Below, piece after piece: positions 11,613 to 22,100 of a stretch of DNA of 64,000 nt. Each line of letters opens with the position of its first letter. Within the stretch, counting starts at the first letter, position 1. Both the position numbers and the translations under genes were made by a program. The notes below the pieces were generated by a model that worked only from the letters and a program-made list of their open reading frames with translations, made no database searches and was not told where the DNA came from. Source of the stretch: Breviolum minutum Mf 1.05b.01 (taxonomy: Eukaryota; Sar; Dinophyceae; Suessiales; Symbiodiniaceae); the NCBI GenBank assembly GCA_000507305.1, contig DF239529.1, forward strand, positions 122,445 through 186,444, given 5' to 3'.

Positions 11613-11789
11613 GCCTGGCTGCATGGCCGGTGGCGTTATCACACTGCTGGCGTTTGCGTCACCGAGCCCACACCGGTGGACATGGACGAGAGGCCTTGCA
11701 ACGCAGAGTGGAGGAGTAGCTGGGTGAAACGCAGAACGCTGCCGGAGCCGGGAGGGGATTTCTACGGTGAAGATTCAAGGAATCTGTGA
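11613..11789 (+). CDS. Last exon of an unidentified gene
   Basis: Acceptor TTGTTGTTAG (to 11612) opens a 58-codon frame ending at TGA 11787-11789. The reading contains HTAGVCVTEPTPVDMDERPC followed by a Trp/Arg-rich part (AEWRSSWVKRRTLPEPGGDF). GC content is far higher than in the flanks. The other two forward frames either stop in the middle or are less protein-like. No family is recognised. It may close a gene whose earlier exons are among the weak candidates at 8.8-10.3 kb. Confidence 0.5.
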   Translation, partial: AWLHGRWRYHTAGVCVTEPTPVDMDERPCNAEWRSSWVKRRTLPEPGGDFYGEDSRNL

Positions 11790-12118
11790 AGGAAACCGGA
11801 AGGTCTGGAAGTAGAGTTAGATGATGTTGATTGTTAAAAAACTCCCAGGTTTGTTTGCCCATTTGATTGTTTTTTCACGAACAGCTTTTTACCTGGGGTT
11901 TGTTCTTTCCAGGTGATGTGTGTTTTTTTGGAAATGGCACAGACATGTAGCAACTTTGTCGTTTTCTTTAGACTTTAGACCTTTTTGGTCCCGATCTCTC
12001 AGATTTTTCCTTACACTGACTGGAATGGAAGGAAATTCTTGGAGCCATGCCCTTATGAGGTTGACCACTGGTGAAACTACAACATGTAGGACTCAACAAG
12101 AGATAATTAAGGTGATAT

Positions 12119-12214
12119 GGTTGGTGGTTTCAAATGTGTTTTATTTTCACCCCTATTTGGGGAAGATACCCAATTTGACTAATATTTTTCAAGTGGCTTG
12201 AAACAACCAACTAG
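12119..12214 (+). mobile_element. Family-A introner copy
   Basis: GGTTGGTGGTTTCAAATG at the left, GGCTTGAAACAACCAACTAG at the right, core TTTTCACCCCTATTTGGGG. No flanking exons could be assigned. Confidence 0.7.
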
Positions 12215-12434
12215 TGATTGCTGGATAGCCAAAACGGACTTTACTTTAGGTTGGTGAATTATGATATATGTTGCATTTCCACCCGGGAAGAAAAACAAGT
12301 TACCCTTTGGTAAACTAAGGTAACAATGGAACATCCCCATCTTCAATAGGAAATTCATCTTCAATCCGGGTCCATTTTCCAGCCACCAATATTAGTGTAC
12401 TGGAGGTAACAATCATCTCACAAGTTCCTTTGAG

Positions 12435-12616
12435 CCATCAAAGCCAATACTTGCAAGGTTTCAAATATTGTTTATTTTCACCCCTATTTTGGGGAAGATT
12501 CCCATTTTGACTCATATTGTTTAACGGGGTTGAAACCACCAACTAGAAACAAAGTTCCAATGATTCTGGCAAGACTGTCCCAGCAGAGGTTGAGACGTTT
12601 CCTTGATGAGTGGCAG
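12435..12616 (+). CDS. Two small exons flanking an introner, unidentified gene
   Basis: Exon 12435-12457 (reading PSKPILA plus two bases) and exon 12547-12616 (NKVPMILARLSQQRLRRFLD, then EWQ) join in phase across an intron of 89 nt (12458-12546) that is a family-A introner. The second exon is an amphipathic, Arg-rich helix. The alternative phase also stays open (KQSSNDSGKTVPAEVETFP), so the frame is only probable. A further small exon with a good GTATAC donor lies at 12806-12848. Whether these belong to gene F just downstream is unresolved. Confidence 0.4.
12458..12546 (+). mobile_element. Family-A introner as an intron
   Basis: GTTTCAAATATTGTTTATT to GAAACCACCAACTAG; left terminal repeat shortened so that the donor is GTTTCA. 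Flanking exons (12435-12457 and 12547-12616) stay in frame. Confidence 0.6.
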
Positions 12617-13063
12617 GAATTTAGGACTGCTGAACCTTTTTTTTTGTTGGATGGTCATGGTTTCGGTGGATTACCAAAAAAAAACATCCTCAAACACACA
12701 AAATACGCCACCAGTTCCACCATCAAGACTGAATCTTCCAACCCCCAAACCCTACAGCTTCGGAGATGGTGGGAGTTTCAACTTTAGACCGTGCTGTTGG
12801 GTCAGCCTTGGATACCAACTATGGTTGATGATCACCTGGAGCCCCAAGGTATACCAAAATGTATCCCAAAAAACCCACAGAGCTATGGCCCTTTGAATGT
12901 CACATATCGCAGCTGTTCCAAAAACTTTACCCAGATTTTGAACCGTCGACATGATTGATGCATCAAACTTTCGAAAGACCATGGGAATCTATCAGCTTTC
13001 TCTTGCTGTTTGACATGAGATTGATTTGTTGAAGATTTTCGTTTTATTTTGACTCAGCTCGCC

Positions 13064-15837
13064 ATGGGAAACACTACGTCCGACGCTGCCGCCAACCAGC
13101 CAACACCTTTGTTGAAGAAAGGGGGACAAGAGCGTAACAGTAACAACATAATGGTTTCTTGGACAGATTTTTGCTATTTCTTTGCGTCTCTTGAAAGGCG
13201 CAACTTCTTTTTTTTTGAGAATATGGATCTAATCTTTGATGATGTGTTTTTTCATGCACAATAGAAATCCATGCGAGTCCCTTTTTGATTGATGATAGTG
13301 AGGGTGTTTTGTCAGCTGCTATTGGGAAGCCAAACTGGCAGCTTGACAAATCTGGGAGAGCTGATGAGCATGAAATTGCAGAACGTAGGCACCGACCACA
13401 TATTGGTCAAAGATTTACACCCCCGAAGTTTAACAGCTCGCCCCTGAAAAATGGTGGTTGAAAGACTACTTTCCTATTGGGTTTAGGTAACTTTTCAGGG
13501 GCGAGCTGTTAAACTTCGGGAGGGTAGTAGGCACATAAATTTCCCACATGTCTTAGAACTACGGCATCGACTTTGAGTTTGCAGCTCTCCGTCTATTTTT
13601 CCAGATATCGACTGCGAAGGGCTCCGTTGAAAGAAAAACTGTCATCACAGACTGCCTAGCTTGTGCTGTTATCAAAGACTTTGCAACTTAGGCTGTCATC
13701 AAACACTTGTCAACTCACAATGTCATGAAAGACATGCTACTGCCCAACTAAAGCTGTCATCAAAGACTGCCCAATTTAGAGTGCCATCGAAGATTTCTTA
13801 ACTTTTAGACTTCAAGATGGTCTTCCAAGAAATTATTGTAAAAAAAGTCTAGAACAATCTTCAGAAGTAGTTTTATAAGAAAATGTTGTTGCTCGTGGTG
13901 AGGGTGTTGTGGTGGTGATGATGGTGATGATGGTGGTGGTGCTTACACATGGTCTTTTTTTAATCTTTATCCATAAACGAACCTGTCTCAATATACTGTC
14001 TTCATTGCTTTCGGGATGTCCAACGTCTAGTTGTCAAATGCAGATGTTTACTTTTGCTAAGGTGTATGCATGCACACGGACACAGACATTCAGACATAGA
14101 CATGCAGACATGGATACGTGCTCGCATGTTGGATATGTGCAGACTTATGTTCAGCATTGATTACCGATATGATGGGCCAGCATGAGCCATTTTTCAATAA
14201 ATGCATGCAAATTGTTCCAAAAGGATGTCAAAATCAGAACAAGTTGGAGGGATGACATACCATGACATACCCATTTTCCGTTTTCATGGCAGTAACGACG
14301 TTTTCCAAAAAAAAACGCTCAGGCTGCACGTGAGAACATGGAACATTGCGGTCAGGTGTGTTTGCTGTGCTGCTATGGTGCCTCGGCGGCCAATGGCTTC
14401 ATGTATTGTTAGCCTTGTTCCTTCAAGGGGGCCGGGGCTTTTACTGGAAAAAGAGATGCGAATTGGAAGTTTCTATAGATATTTCTGAACTTGCCATTAG
14501 CAGGAATTTGGGTGGTATGGTGGAACACAGGTTGCTGTCAGCCATTTTTCAAGTTCAAATGCTGTCAACGATGTCAAATGGGTACGTACCTTCTACATGC
14601 ATATGTTCGAATAGATGTTGCTTCCGTGGAAGTGGTTGTTTGGCTGTTTGGGCTTTGCGGGGGTGGTCACATGCTGTTCTCCTATGGTAAGTAGCACGGG
14701 CATGGCCTATCGAATGATATGGAATGATACGTTTTTCCCGGGATGTTTGGTAATTCAATTTCTTCAGAATTTGCGTGTGTGTCATGTGGAAGTCCACTAA
14801 AAAGGGTAGTCCTAAATAGATCCAAGCTAATTAATTAAATCGGCAGCTGGAGAATCTCTGACTCCAATCATTGGCGTTTTTAATGCCACTCCATGACTAT
14901 TATTGGGGATAATCTTTGCAATAATTTTGGGTTCTGCCATCATAACGAAAGTATAGGGGGCTAAAACAGTTCGAAAATTCAACTGCTGGACATAATTTTC
15001 CAGAACAATTTGAGGCTGCCAATGTGTCTCTGCAGTTTGTTGCTTGGCCTTAAGATTTGCAGAAATTTGCCCCCCCAAAAAAACATGAGGTCATAAATGA
15101 TGGTAGATCTTGATACACCATAGTGAAAGTAGATGCGGCAACTCCCAAAAGGTGGCTTAGTAAGGGGCCATTATAAACCCATACATGGGAGTTGCGCCAT
15201 CTACTTTCCAGGTGGTATAGATTTTGTCCCACAGTTTCTGACTGGGCTTGATTCACATGATTCACTGGCGAACGAGAACGAGAAATTGACCGCAGGGAAT
15301 CATCTATGGTTTGTGACGGGTCGCCAACATCTGCAAATCGTTTCGAATCAGGTGATGTTAATGTTGGTTGAAACGAGGGCTGTATGCCAAATAAATGAAA
15401 TAATTTAATATATATAATTATATAATATAATTATAAGTTGTCTAAAAGCCAATCTACTCAAATAAGAAACATCATCAACATTGGCCGCCTTCAATTTGCA
15501 CTTAAAGCCATCTGCTTTTTTTTTGGCCAAAAAATCGCCTCCAAATCTCGAGTCTCGAGGCGATATTTGTCATCACTGCTGCAAGCTTTGCCTCTTGGAA
15601 TTGTGTTCCGCAGATCTTTCGTTCGTTATTTTTTCTGCATTCTGTTTTTTTACAACAGTTGTAACAGCCATAGGTGGAAAGAACATCAGTTTTAGATGCT
15701 TTTAGGAATCTTGACTAGTCATTTATTGTTCGATTAATCCATCTAACTAATGGAAGGCTCAGGAGGTTCCGGTTCCTGAAAAAACCAGACAGGGTCACTT
15801 TTTTGCTATAACACCTGGGTTTACAAGATGCCAATGA
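13064..15837 (+). CDS. Unidentified gene F (partly resolved)
   Basis: Exon 13064-13133 begins with ATG in a CGCCATGGG context, 11 bases after an AG that could be a trans-splice acceptor, and reads MGNTTSDAAANQPTPLLKKG. An MGN start would allow N-myristoylation (inference); the same frame is also open as an internal exon. In-phase exons follow: 13316-13405 (AIGKPNWQLDKSGRADEHEI) and 13585-13640 (LRLFFQISTAKGSVERKT). The middle (14.3-14.7 kb) contains strongly hydrophobic readings (VFAVLLWCLGGQWLHVLLAL; a second one ending at a perfect GTAAGT donor at 14692) that could be membrane segments but whose frames are ambiguous. The end is clear: exon 15212 or 15221 to 15351 (DSHDSLANENEKLTAG) and final exon 15763-15837 (EVPVPEKTRQGHFFAITPGF, stop TGA). 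No family is recognised. Confidence 0.55.
13416..13527 (+). mobile_element. Family-C introner with near-perfect long inverted ends
   Basis: Left arm TACACCCCCGAAGTTTAACA continuing to GCTCGCCCCTGAAAA; right arm TTTTCAGGGGCGAGCTGTTA continuing to AACTTCGGGAGGGTA. About 35 bp arms around a 40-bp centre. It lies in intron 13406-13584 of gene F. Confidence 0.8.
13635..13805 (+). repeat. Degenerate minisatellite of about 30-35 bp in gene F
   Basis: Variants of GCTGTCATCAAAGACTGCCC follow one another at least five times (at about 13637, 13668, 13701, 13752 and 13790), diverging from unit to unit. It starts right at the 3' end of exon 13585-13640. Confidence 0.6.
15117..15220 (+). mobile_element. 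Family-F introner in gene F
   Basis: Arms AGTGAAAGTAGATGCGGCAACTCCC and GGGAGTTGCGCCATCTACTTTCC followed by AGGTGGTATAG. Directly precedes the exon ending at 15351; the exact acceptor (15211 or 15220) is open. Confidence 0.7.
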
Positions 15838-16138
15838 TGTCCATTGTTGGAAGAATTTATATTGATCGACTGTAAACAACACCCTTACCATAGCGCGCTA
15901 TGAGTGCATAAACACATAACATCTACAAGACACGACATGCAAAGAGACGTGATAAAATGGTTGATTTTGACACACAAATTTCCAGAAACCAAGAGGCCAT
16001 GCTATGAATCCCGCTGGCATGATCATTGGCATATCATGGGGCGATTTACTTGCATCGGACCTAAGGCAAGTAAAGTCAAAGCTCATGACAGGTGCAGAGA
16101 CCGCCAGCTGCATCTAATTCATTCACTACTTGTACATC

Positions 16139-19100
16139 ATGCCTGCAACCTTCAATGATATGGTTTGTCCACCAACCAAAGACTGGTGGGGTGGAGCCTG
16201 CAAGCTTCCCCACAGCGAAAACTCGCTTGTGACACTTGCAGCGACAGTTCGCGACACCAACAAAGCTTGTTGATCGTTTGATAATACCTTGCGTATCTTG
16301 AGATGGGTTTTAGTAGCAAAATCAGCGCTGCCAGCAGTTGCTTTGAAAGTTGTGGCTACAACTTTAGGTGAATTCACACTAATGAACTTGATGAAGCTTT
16401 TGTGAAACATGGTCAAAACTTTGCAGCGGTAGGCTTTCAATCACCGAAACTGAGAATATGGTAATGGAACCTATATATATATATATACAATATAATATAT
16501 ATATATATCTACACTATATATGCTGAGGAACTGTATTTGACACCCCAATCATTCTCTGACAATATGATTGGATGCCTAAGACAGTGCAATGAAGCTACTT
16601 GAAATTTTGGGAGCTTCTGAGCTCCCTGAGTTCTGTACCGCCAGTATGCCGTTGTTTCAACTGGTGGTCCTTGAAAACGTTTTCCGGGCCCGTCAGGAAT
16701 TTGAAGCAACATGGAGTATCCCCGCAAGCTTTGAAACCCTCCAATACTTGGGTACTTGCAGATGCGTTTTTCAAAAATCATCTCATTATTCTCATTGCAC
16801 ATCGGCCCTTGAGCATCTCAGAATTTGTATATGACGTGTGAACATACCCCTGGATGATTCACATTTTCTTGGACCTCAAAGTATTGCCAATTAAACACTA
16901 AGGGATGGTGAATTAACACCCTTAAACGGAACCATTTGGCACCCATTTGAAGGTGCTGGCTTGCAGGGGGATATTCAAAATATCTAAAGATGACACAAAA
17001 GCAGATGCAGGAAGACGTTTGATGAGAGCTGCGGTGATATCTCTTTGGTGCCTTTGTCAAAAGAATGGCTAATATGGCTAGGTTGTTTTCCTCATGGTTT
17101 TTTCGGATCGCTGAAGGTTGATCTCCTCAAAATGCTGAAATACCTTCCTTGATATTTTTGCATAGATACCCCAAACAGATCCAAATTGCAGCAAATTGCT
17201 GTGGTTGAATGAACATAGTGAAATACCTTTCCCAATTTGTATCAATTTTAGATTGGGTGTGATTCAAGATACATCTTGCAGCTTCCACATTCATGGGCCA
17301 ATTGGGTGTACCCCTAACAGTGTATCCATGGTATTTATTGTGTTCTCTAGGGATTCTTAAGGGATTATAACCCATAAATACCCACTATATAGGGCCTATA
17401 TAGGGATTTCCCATAGTGGATCCCACGTTGGGATCGGGGGCCCACATCCCATAACTATCCTGTGACGTCCGTGGGTTTTACAAAAATCATCTCGTTTTGA
17501 AAAACGTCGATTAGTTCCCACGAGCATCCATCCAAACTTCTGCCTCGGCTTGACTGAACGGTTGGGACACATGATTCATGCTACGCTCAACTGCGAGATG
17601 TTTCCTCTTAAAAATGACGACTAACAACGGGCCCCAAAATCGGAAGCCGGATTTGTCTGAACCAACCATCATTTTTTCCGGGGGCGAGCTGTTAAACTTG
17701 GGGGGGTGTAACGTCCATAACTTTCTTTTTACTGTCCGGTAAACTAACATGGCAATGGAAAATGGACCTGTAAATGATGTTTTTTCAACAGGTTTTGATT
17801 CATTAACATATCGATCTTGGATGAAAGGAGATGTTTCTGGTCAAATTATATAGCGACCTCACGCGACCTGGGCCCTCAAAATGTAGCTTTTTGGAAGGCA
17901 AAACCACTGATTTCAGGGGAATCTAGGTTGGTGAACTATTATATAATTTGGCCAGTGTTTCTAGTGATTTGTGACGTACAACGTGTTCAACGACATCTAA
18001 TTTCAATCAACCTCGATGCCCAGGATGATTTGACGGCCTTGGCATATTTACGTTGCCTTGCAGCTATTCCAGAGGACAGTTCACTTCATGTTTGGGCGTG
18101 TAAATTCGTTGCAGGTTACACTTGGCATGTGATATATGATGATATATTTGCATGCAGAATATTGCTATCATATTTCCTGGGACCTTGCCAACGAACCCGT
18201 GAGTGAGGCGCTAGAGATTTTAAATACTCAGGTTTAGGGGTCCGTTCGGTGGGTCCTGTTGGAGATTTCTTGGAATATTGTACGTATCCTCCTTATTGAA
18301 TTTAAGGTACTATAGTTATTCATTTGAAAAACTCAACATCTACTTCCATGTATCAACATATATGTATTTTGTGTCGCTACGAAAGGGTGAACAGATGTGG
18401 AAAGCCATGAAAGGAAGGGCATTGTTGGGTAAATCTGAATTGAATTTCATATTTCCGTATATTTCCTTTCTGCAGAATGGCGAATCGCTAGGAGTTATTG
18501 CCCATTGAGCTGAGTTTGCAAAAACGTCTCAGAGACTTGACTCAGGTGCCAGGATACATGGGGAAAGACTGGTGAGTATCACAAGTACAACAGGAATACA
18601 ACAGGTATACACTTTCCTTCCCACATGTGTGCTCATTTGTTTGCATTTGATGATATTTGCAAAAGTACATGGCAATATGCATGTTGAACATGCGTGTGCT
18701 TAGTGCTTTCGTTTTGGCGCCAATTCCTGTGAATGCTCACATAGATCGAGGAGTGTGTGTTTGAAGACTACATTTGGATGACGTGTGGATGATATTTATA
18801 GAAAGGAAAGCCATACATGTGGTAGTATAAGGTTACAGTAAGGTCGATTAAAACGGATTTTCCAGTAGGGAGAGAAAGGTTGGGCTGGATTTAGTCAAGG
18901 CAGAAATATATGAATGCCGCTCCAAAATCCAAGCGTTTTCCTTTCATGTCATGAGACCTGTTGAATATCATTTTAATATCATTTAATGTTTGTATAGACC
19001 CACCAGAGAAATAAATATACATAGCAAGAACACGGCTGGTTGTTGCTGAAAAATCCCTCCAAGCACTCTATCACCCACTTGTCGGGCATATATCATTTGT

Positions 19101-22100
19101 TTATCATATTGTTTTTATGATGACAACAATATTTGTTATCTAGTGCCCAACCGCAGACAAAGGGCCATCGTCCTGCTTGTTTCATAGGTCTTAGAGAATC
19201 GCTATGCCGCTGCGCAGTTCTCGGATGGTGCTGTGGCACCACTACGTTGGTTAGAGGCACGAGCAGCAAAGTTGCTGCCCAAATCGAGTACTTCAAAGAT
19301 CTTTGAAGGCTTGAGGTCAGGCATGTTTTAAAACAATCAGTCACAACACCATTTTCAGCTTCTGATCATCCAATAAGCATGTATCTTATGGATTTGTATG
19401 CATTTGTAGCATTTCATGTTTTCAAATGGGAGGGGTTCCCCGGCTTTCAGATCAGTGGCTTCAACAGGTGTAATTGCTACTGTTGAGCCGCTGTGACAAC
19501 CGGTGGTGGTTTCAAACATGTTTTTTTTCCTACCCCAGTTTCTGTGGAGATGATCCAATTCGACCAATATTGTTCAAATGGGTGGGCGGTTCAACCACAA
19601 ACTATAGATGAAGCTGGTAGGCAACTAGCAGATGTCAAAACTGTCAACTGAATCATTAGCTTGACATGTTTTGTCGAAGGGGCCAAGTCAAGCATGAACA
19701 CCCCCTGCCTCCTACCCCTGCAGACGTACCAAAACGAGAGACCTTCCTTTTGGAAGGCTCATGAAGAGGGAGATAGATCAAGATCAGCTTCCAAAACTGT
19801 GTTTTGGTACAAGCTCAGCCATCAACTGCAGTTGGCTGTTGTGTGTGTAGAAACGTCAAAGTTACACGATGTGAATATGGCCGAAATCCTTTTGTTGGTT
19901 AGGTTTTTGTTTTTTTTTTGTGATGCCTTTTTGGGGAGTTCAGAAATGAACCTTGAAAGAAGAGCTCCATCTTTTGGGCAAGGCGTTGGCTTGTTGCAAT
20001 GCTCAATGATTGGAGGGTGAAAAACCACAGAAGTTTAGCAGCTAAAATCCATACTCTTTAGTATTATTACTTGGTGAAAACCGCTAAAATATACAACTGT
20101 TTCCTGGTACACCCCCTGAAGATGAACGGCTGGAACATTTCCTCATGGAGGTTTGGTTCAGATCATTTTCGTTTACCAAAACATGGGTGATGGCTCTAGG
20201 TGAACCAGCCGTTCATCTTCCAGGGTGTAACCCAGCAAAACTTCAAGGTTTTCTGCACCTTAGAGTTGGTAAAACCATGCAAATGATGTGATTTTGTCGT
20301 GCAGATGTTTTGGGGGGAAACGACCCGTAGGAACGGATCCAACTGATTATGGGGTGAAGTTCAAAACGGTGACAATTCCCAGTTAGCTCGAAGTGTCAAA
20401 GAAGCATTTGTCAATTAGCGAGCAATGGAAAAAAACTGTTTTTTAGGGTTAATGGGGATTATAATAAACCATTCGGATTTCTTATTCGTTTTCACTTTCC
20501 ACTGCTCATGGGACAAGCGCGACACCCGGCAGATGATGATAGATTTTGACACCTTAACGAGAATGGAACATGACCCCAAAAAGAGGAAGGTTACTATTGA
20601 TGGAAGAATGATGGAAGAAATCCTGCACCAGTTGATAGGTAATTTATCCCATTATCTAGAGGGTTTTATACACCCCAGGTGGTTGGCTTTGGGATTTCTG
20701 AACCATCAACAGCAGAAACGTATGATTTTCAGGTCGCCCATTTTTTTAACGTCCACTTCCAGCCAACCAAGAAAACTGATCTCCAGACGAGTTTGAGGTG
20801 ACCAAAGGCACTTCACAGAATGGCAACTTTATTCATGGGTTGCTCAGCCGAATTTTCAAATATCCTTTTAGAGGTATTTTTTATCCATGCTTATTGACTA
20901 TATCAGATATCATATCTCATCAGACATGTATGTAAAAAAAGAACAGCCATCAAAATTCTGGTGGTACCTATCTCAGACTTTGTTGCACTTCATGTCCTGC
21001 AATGCAATGATTTTGTTTTCCAAGGAAACGGGCGTGTTACTGGCCCATTCTGGATGAATTTTTGGCTTCCATTCATATCTACGCCTTTCAATGATGTGAA
21101 CCTTTCAAGGTTTTGCCGACTAGAGACTCCCATTTTCGGCGGATTTAAGTAGCTCATTGAATTTGTGACAGTCATGTTCATCATGTTGTTGTTGTTGTTG
21201 TTGTTGTTGTCGTCGTCCATCATATCCAATCCATGCCTGATAATTTGCGCTCTTCAAGATATGGTTTGTTGAGAGCGGCCAGATTTGCTATGAAGATCGT
21301 GAACACCCAATGAATTTCCAGAGTGGTTTTTCAGCTTTGTTTTGATGCTTGTGCTTGATACACGGCGCACCTATGATATCTGATAGCGGCTGGAAGGAAT
21401 GAAAGGGGAAACATGTGGTAGCATTGAAGACCCAAGATTCTTCACTGGCAATGGCAGACTGCTCCTGCGTACTCTGAGGATTCTGTCATTCTTTCTGAAC
21501 GACTTTGTGAAAGACTGGGGTTCCCCCAACGACGAGGCTTCTGATGTTGTTGCCGAAGGTCATTTCTGAAAAGCTTGTAGAAGACATTGATTGAAGTGTA
21601 GTTTAGTGTATCCAAGTGCATATATACACGTGTGATAAATATATGTTAATGCTTGTGGCTATATACATGCAATCAGGGTATTATTTACACTGATAGATTG
21701 TACGTACATGTAATCTTAATATATACGTTCAAAGATTATATATAGGAGTGTATTTATACATTTGCATGTGCATATATCTCCGAAAGGGATTGATTCTCTT
21801 GGAGTCATGATTTTTTTGAAGACATATTCTTTCTCAGTTTTTTTTGACTTTCAAAATGTTTTTGTGGCTCAGTTACTGAACAACTACAAGCATGTTCTTA
21901 AACATGAACTGAAATCCTAAGAATGTCAAATTTCAAGAGTGAATTCTGGTTGAGATTCTGAGGAGACCAAACGTGAAAGGAGAGGAACTGAATATTTGAT
22001 GCAACAAACAAGATACATTATATGACATGGTACAAATTTGGAGGAGATCTACTTCAGCAACATGTCTTTAGATGAATTTTTCAATTTTATTTCAAGAACA

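Noticed and set aside
16126..16440. Minus-strand 104-codon ORF
   Set aside because: It overlaps the first exon of gene A, which fits the 17-exon chain. No supporting neighbour on the minus strand.
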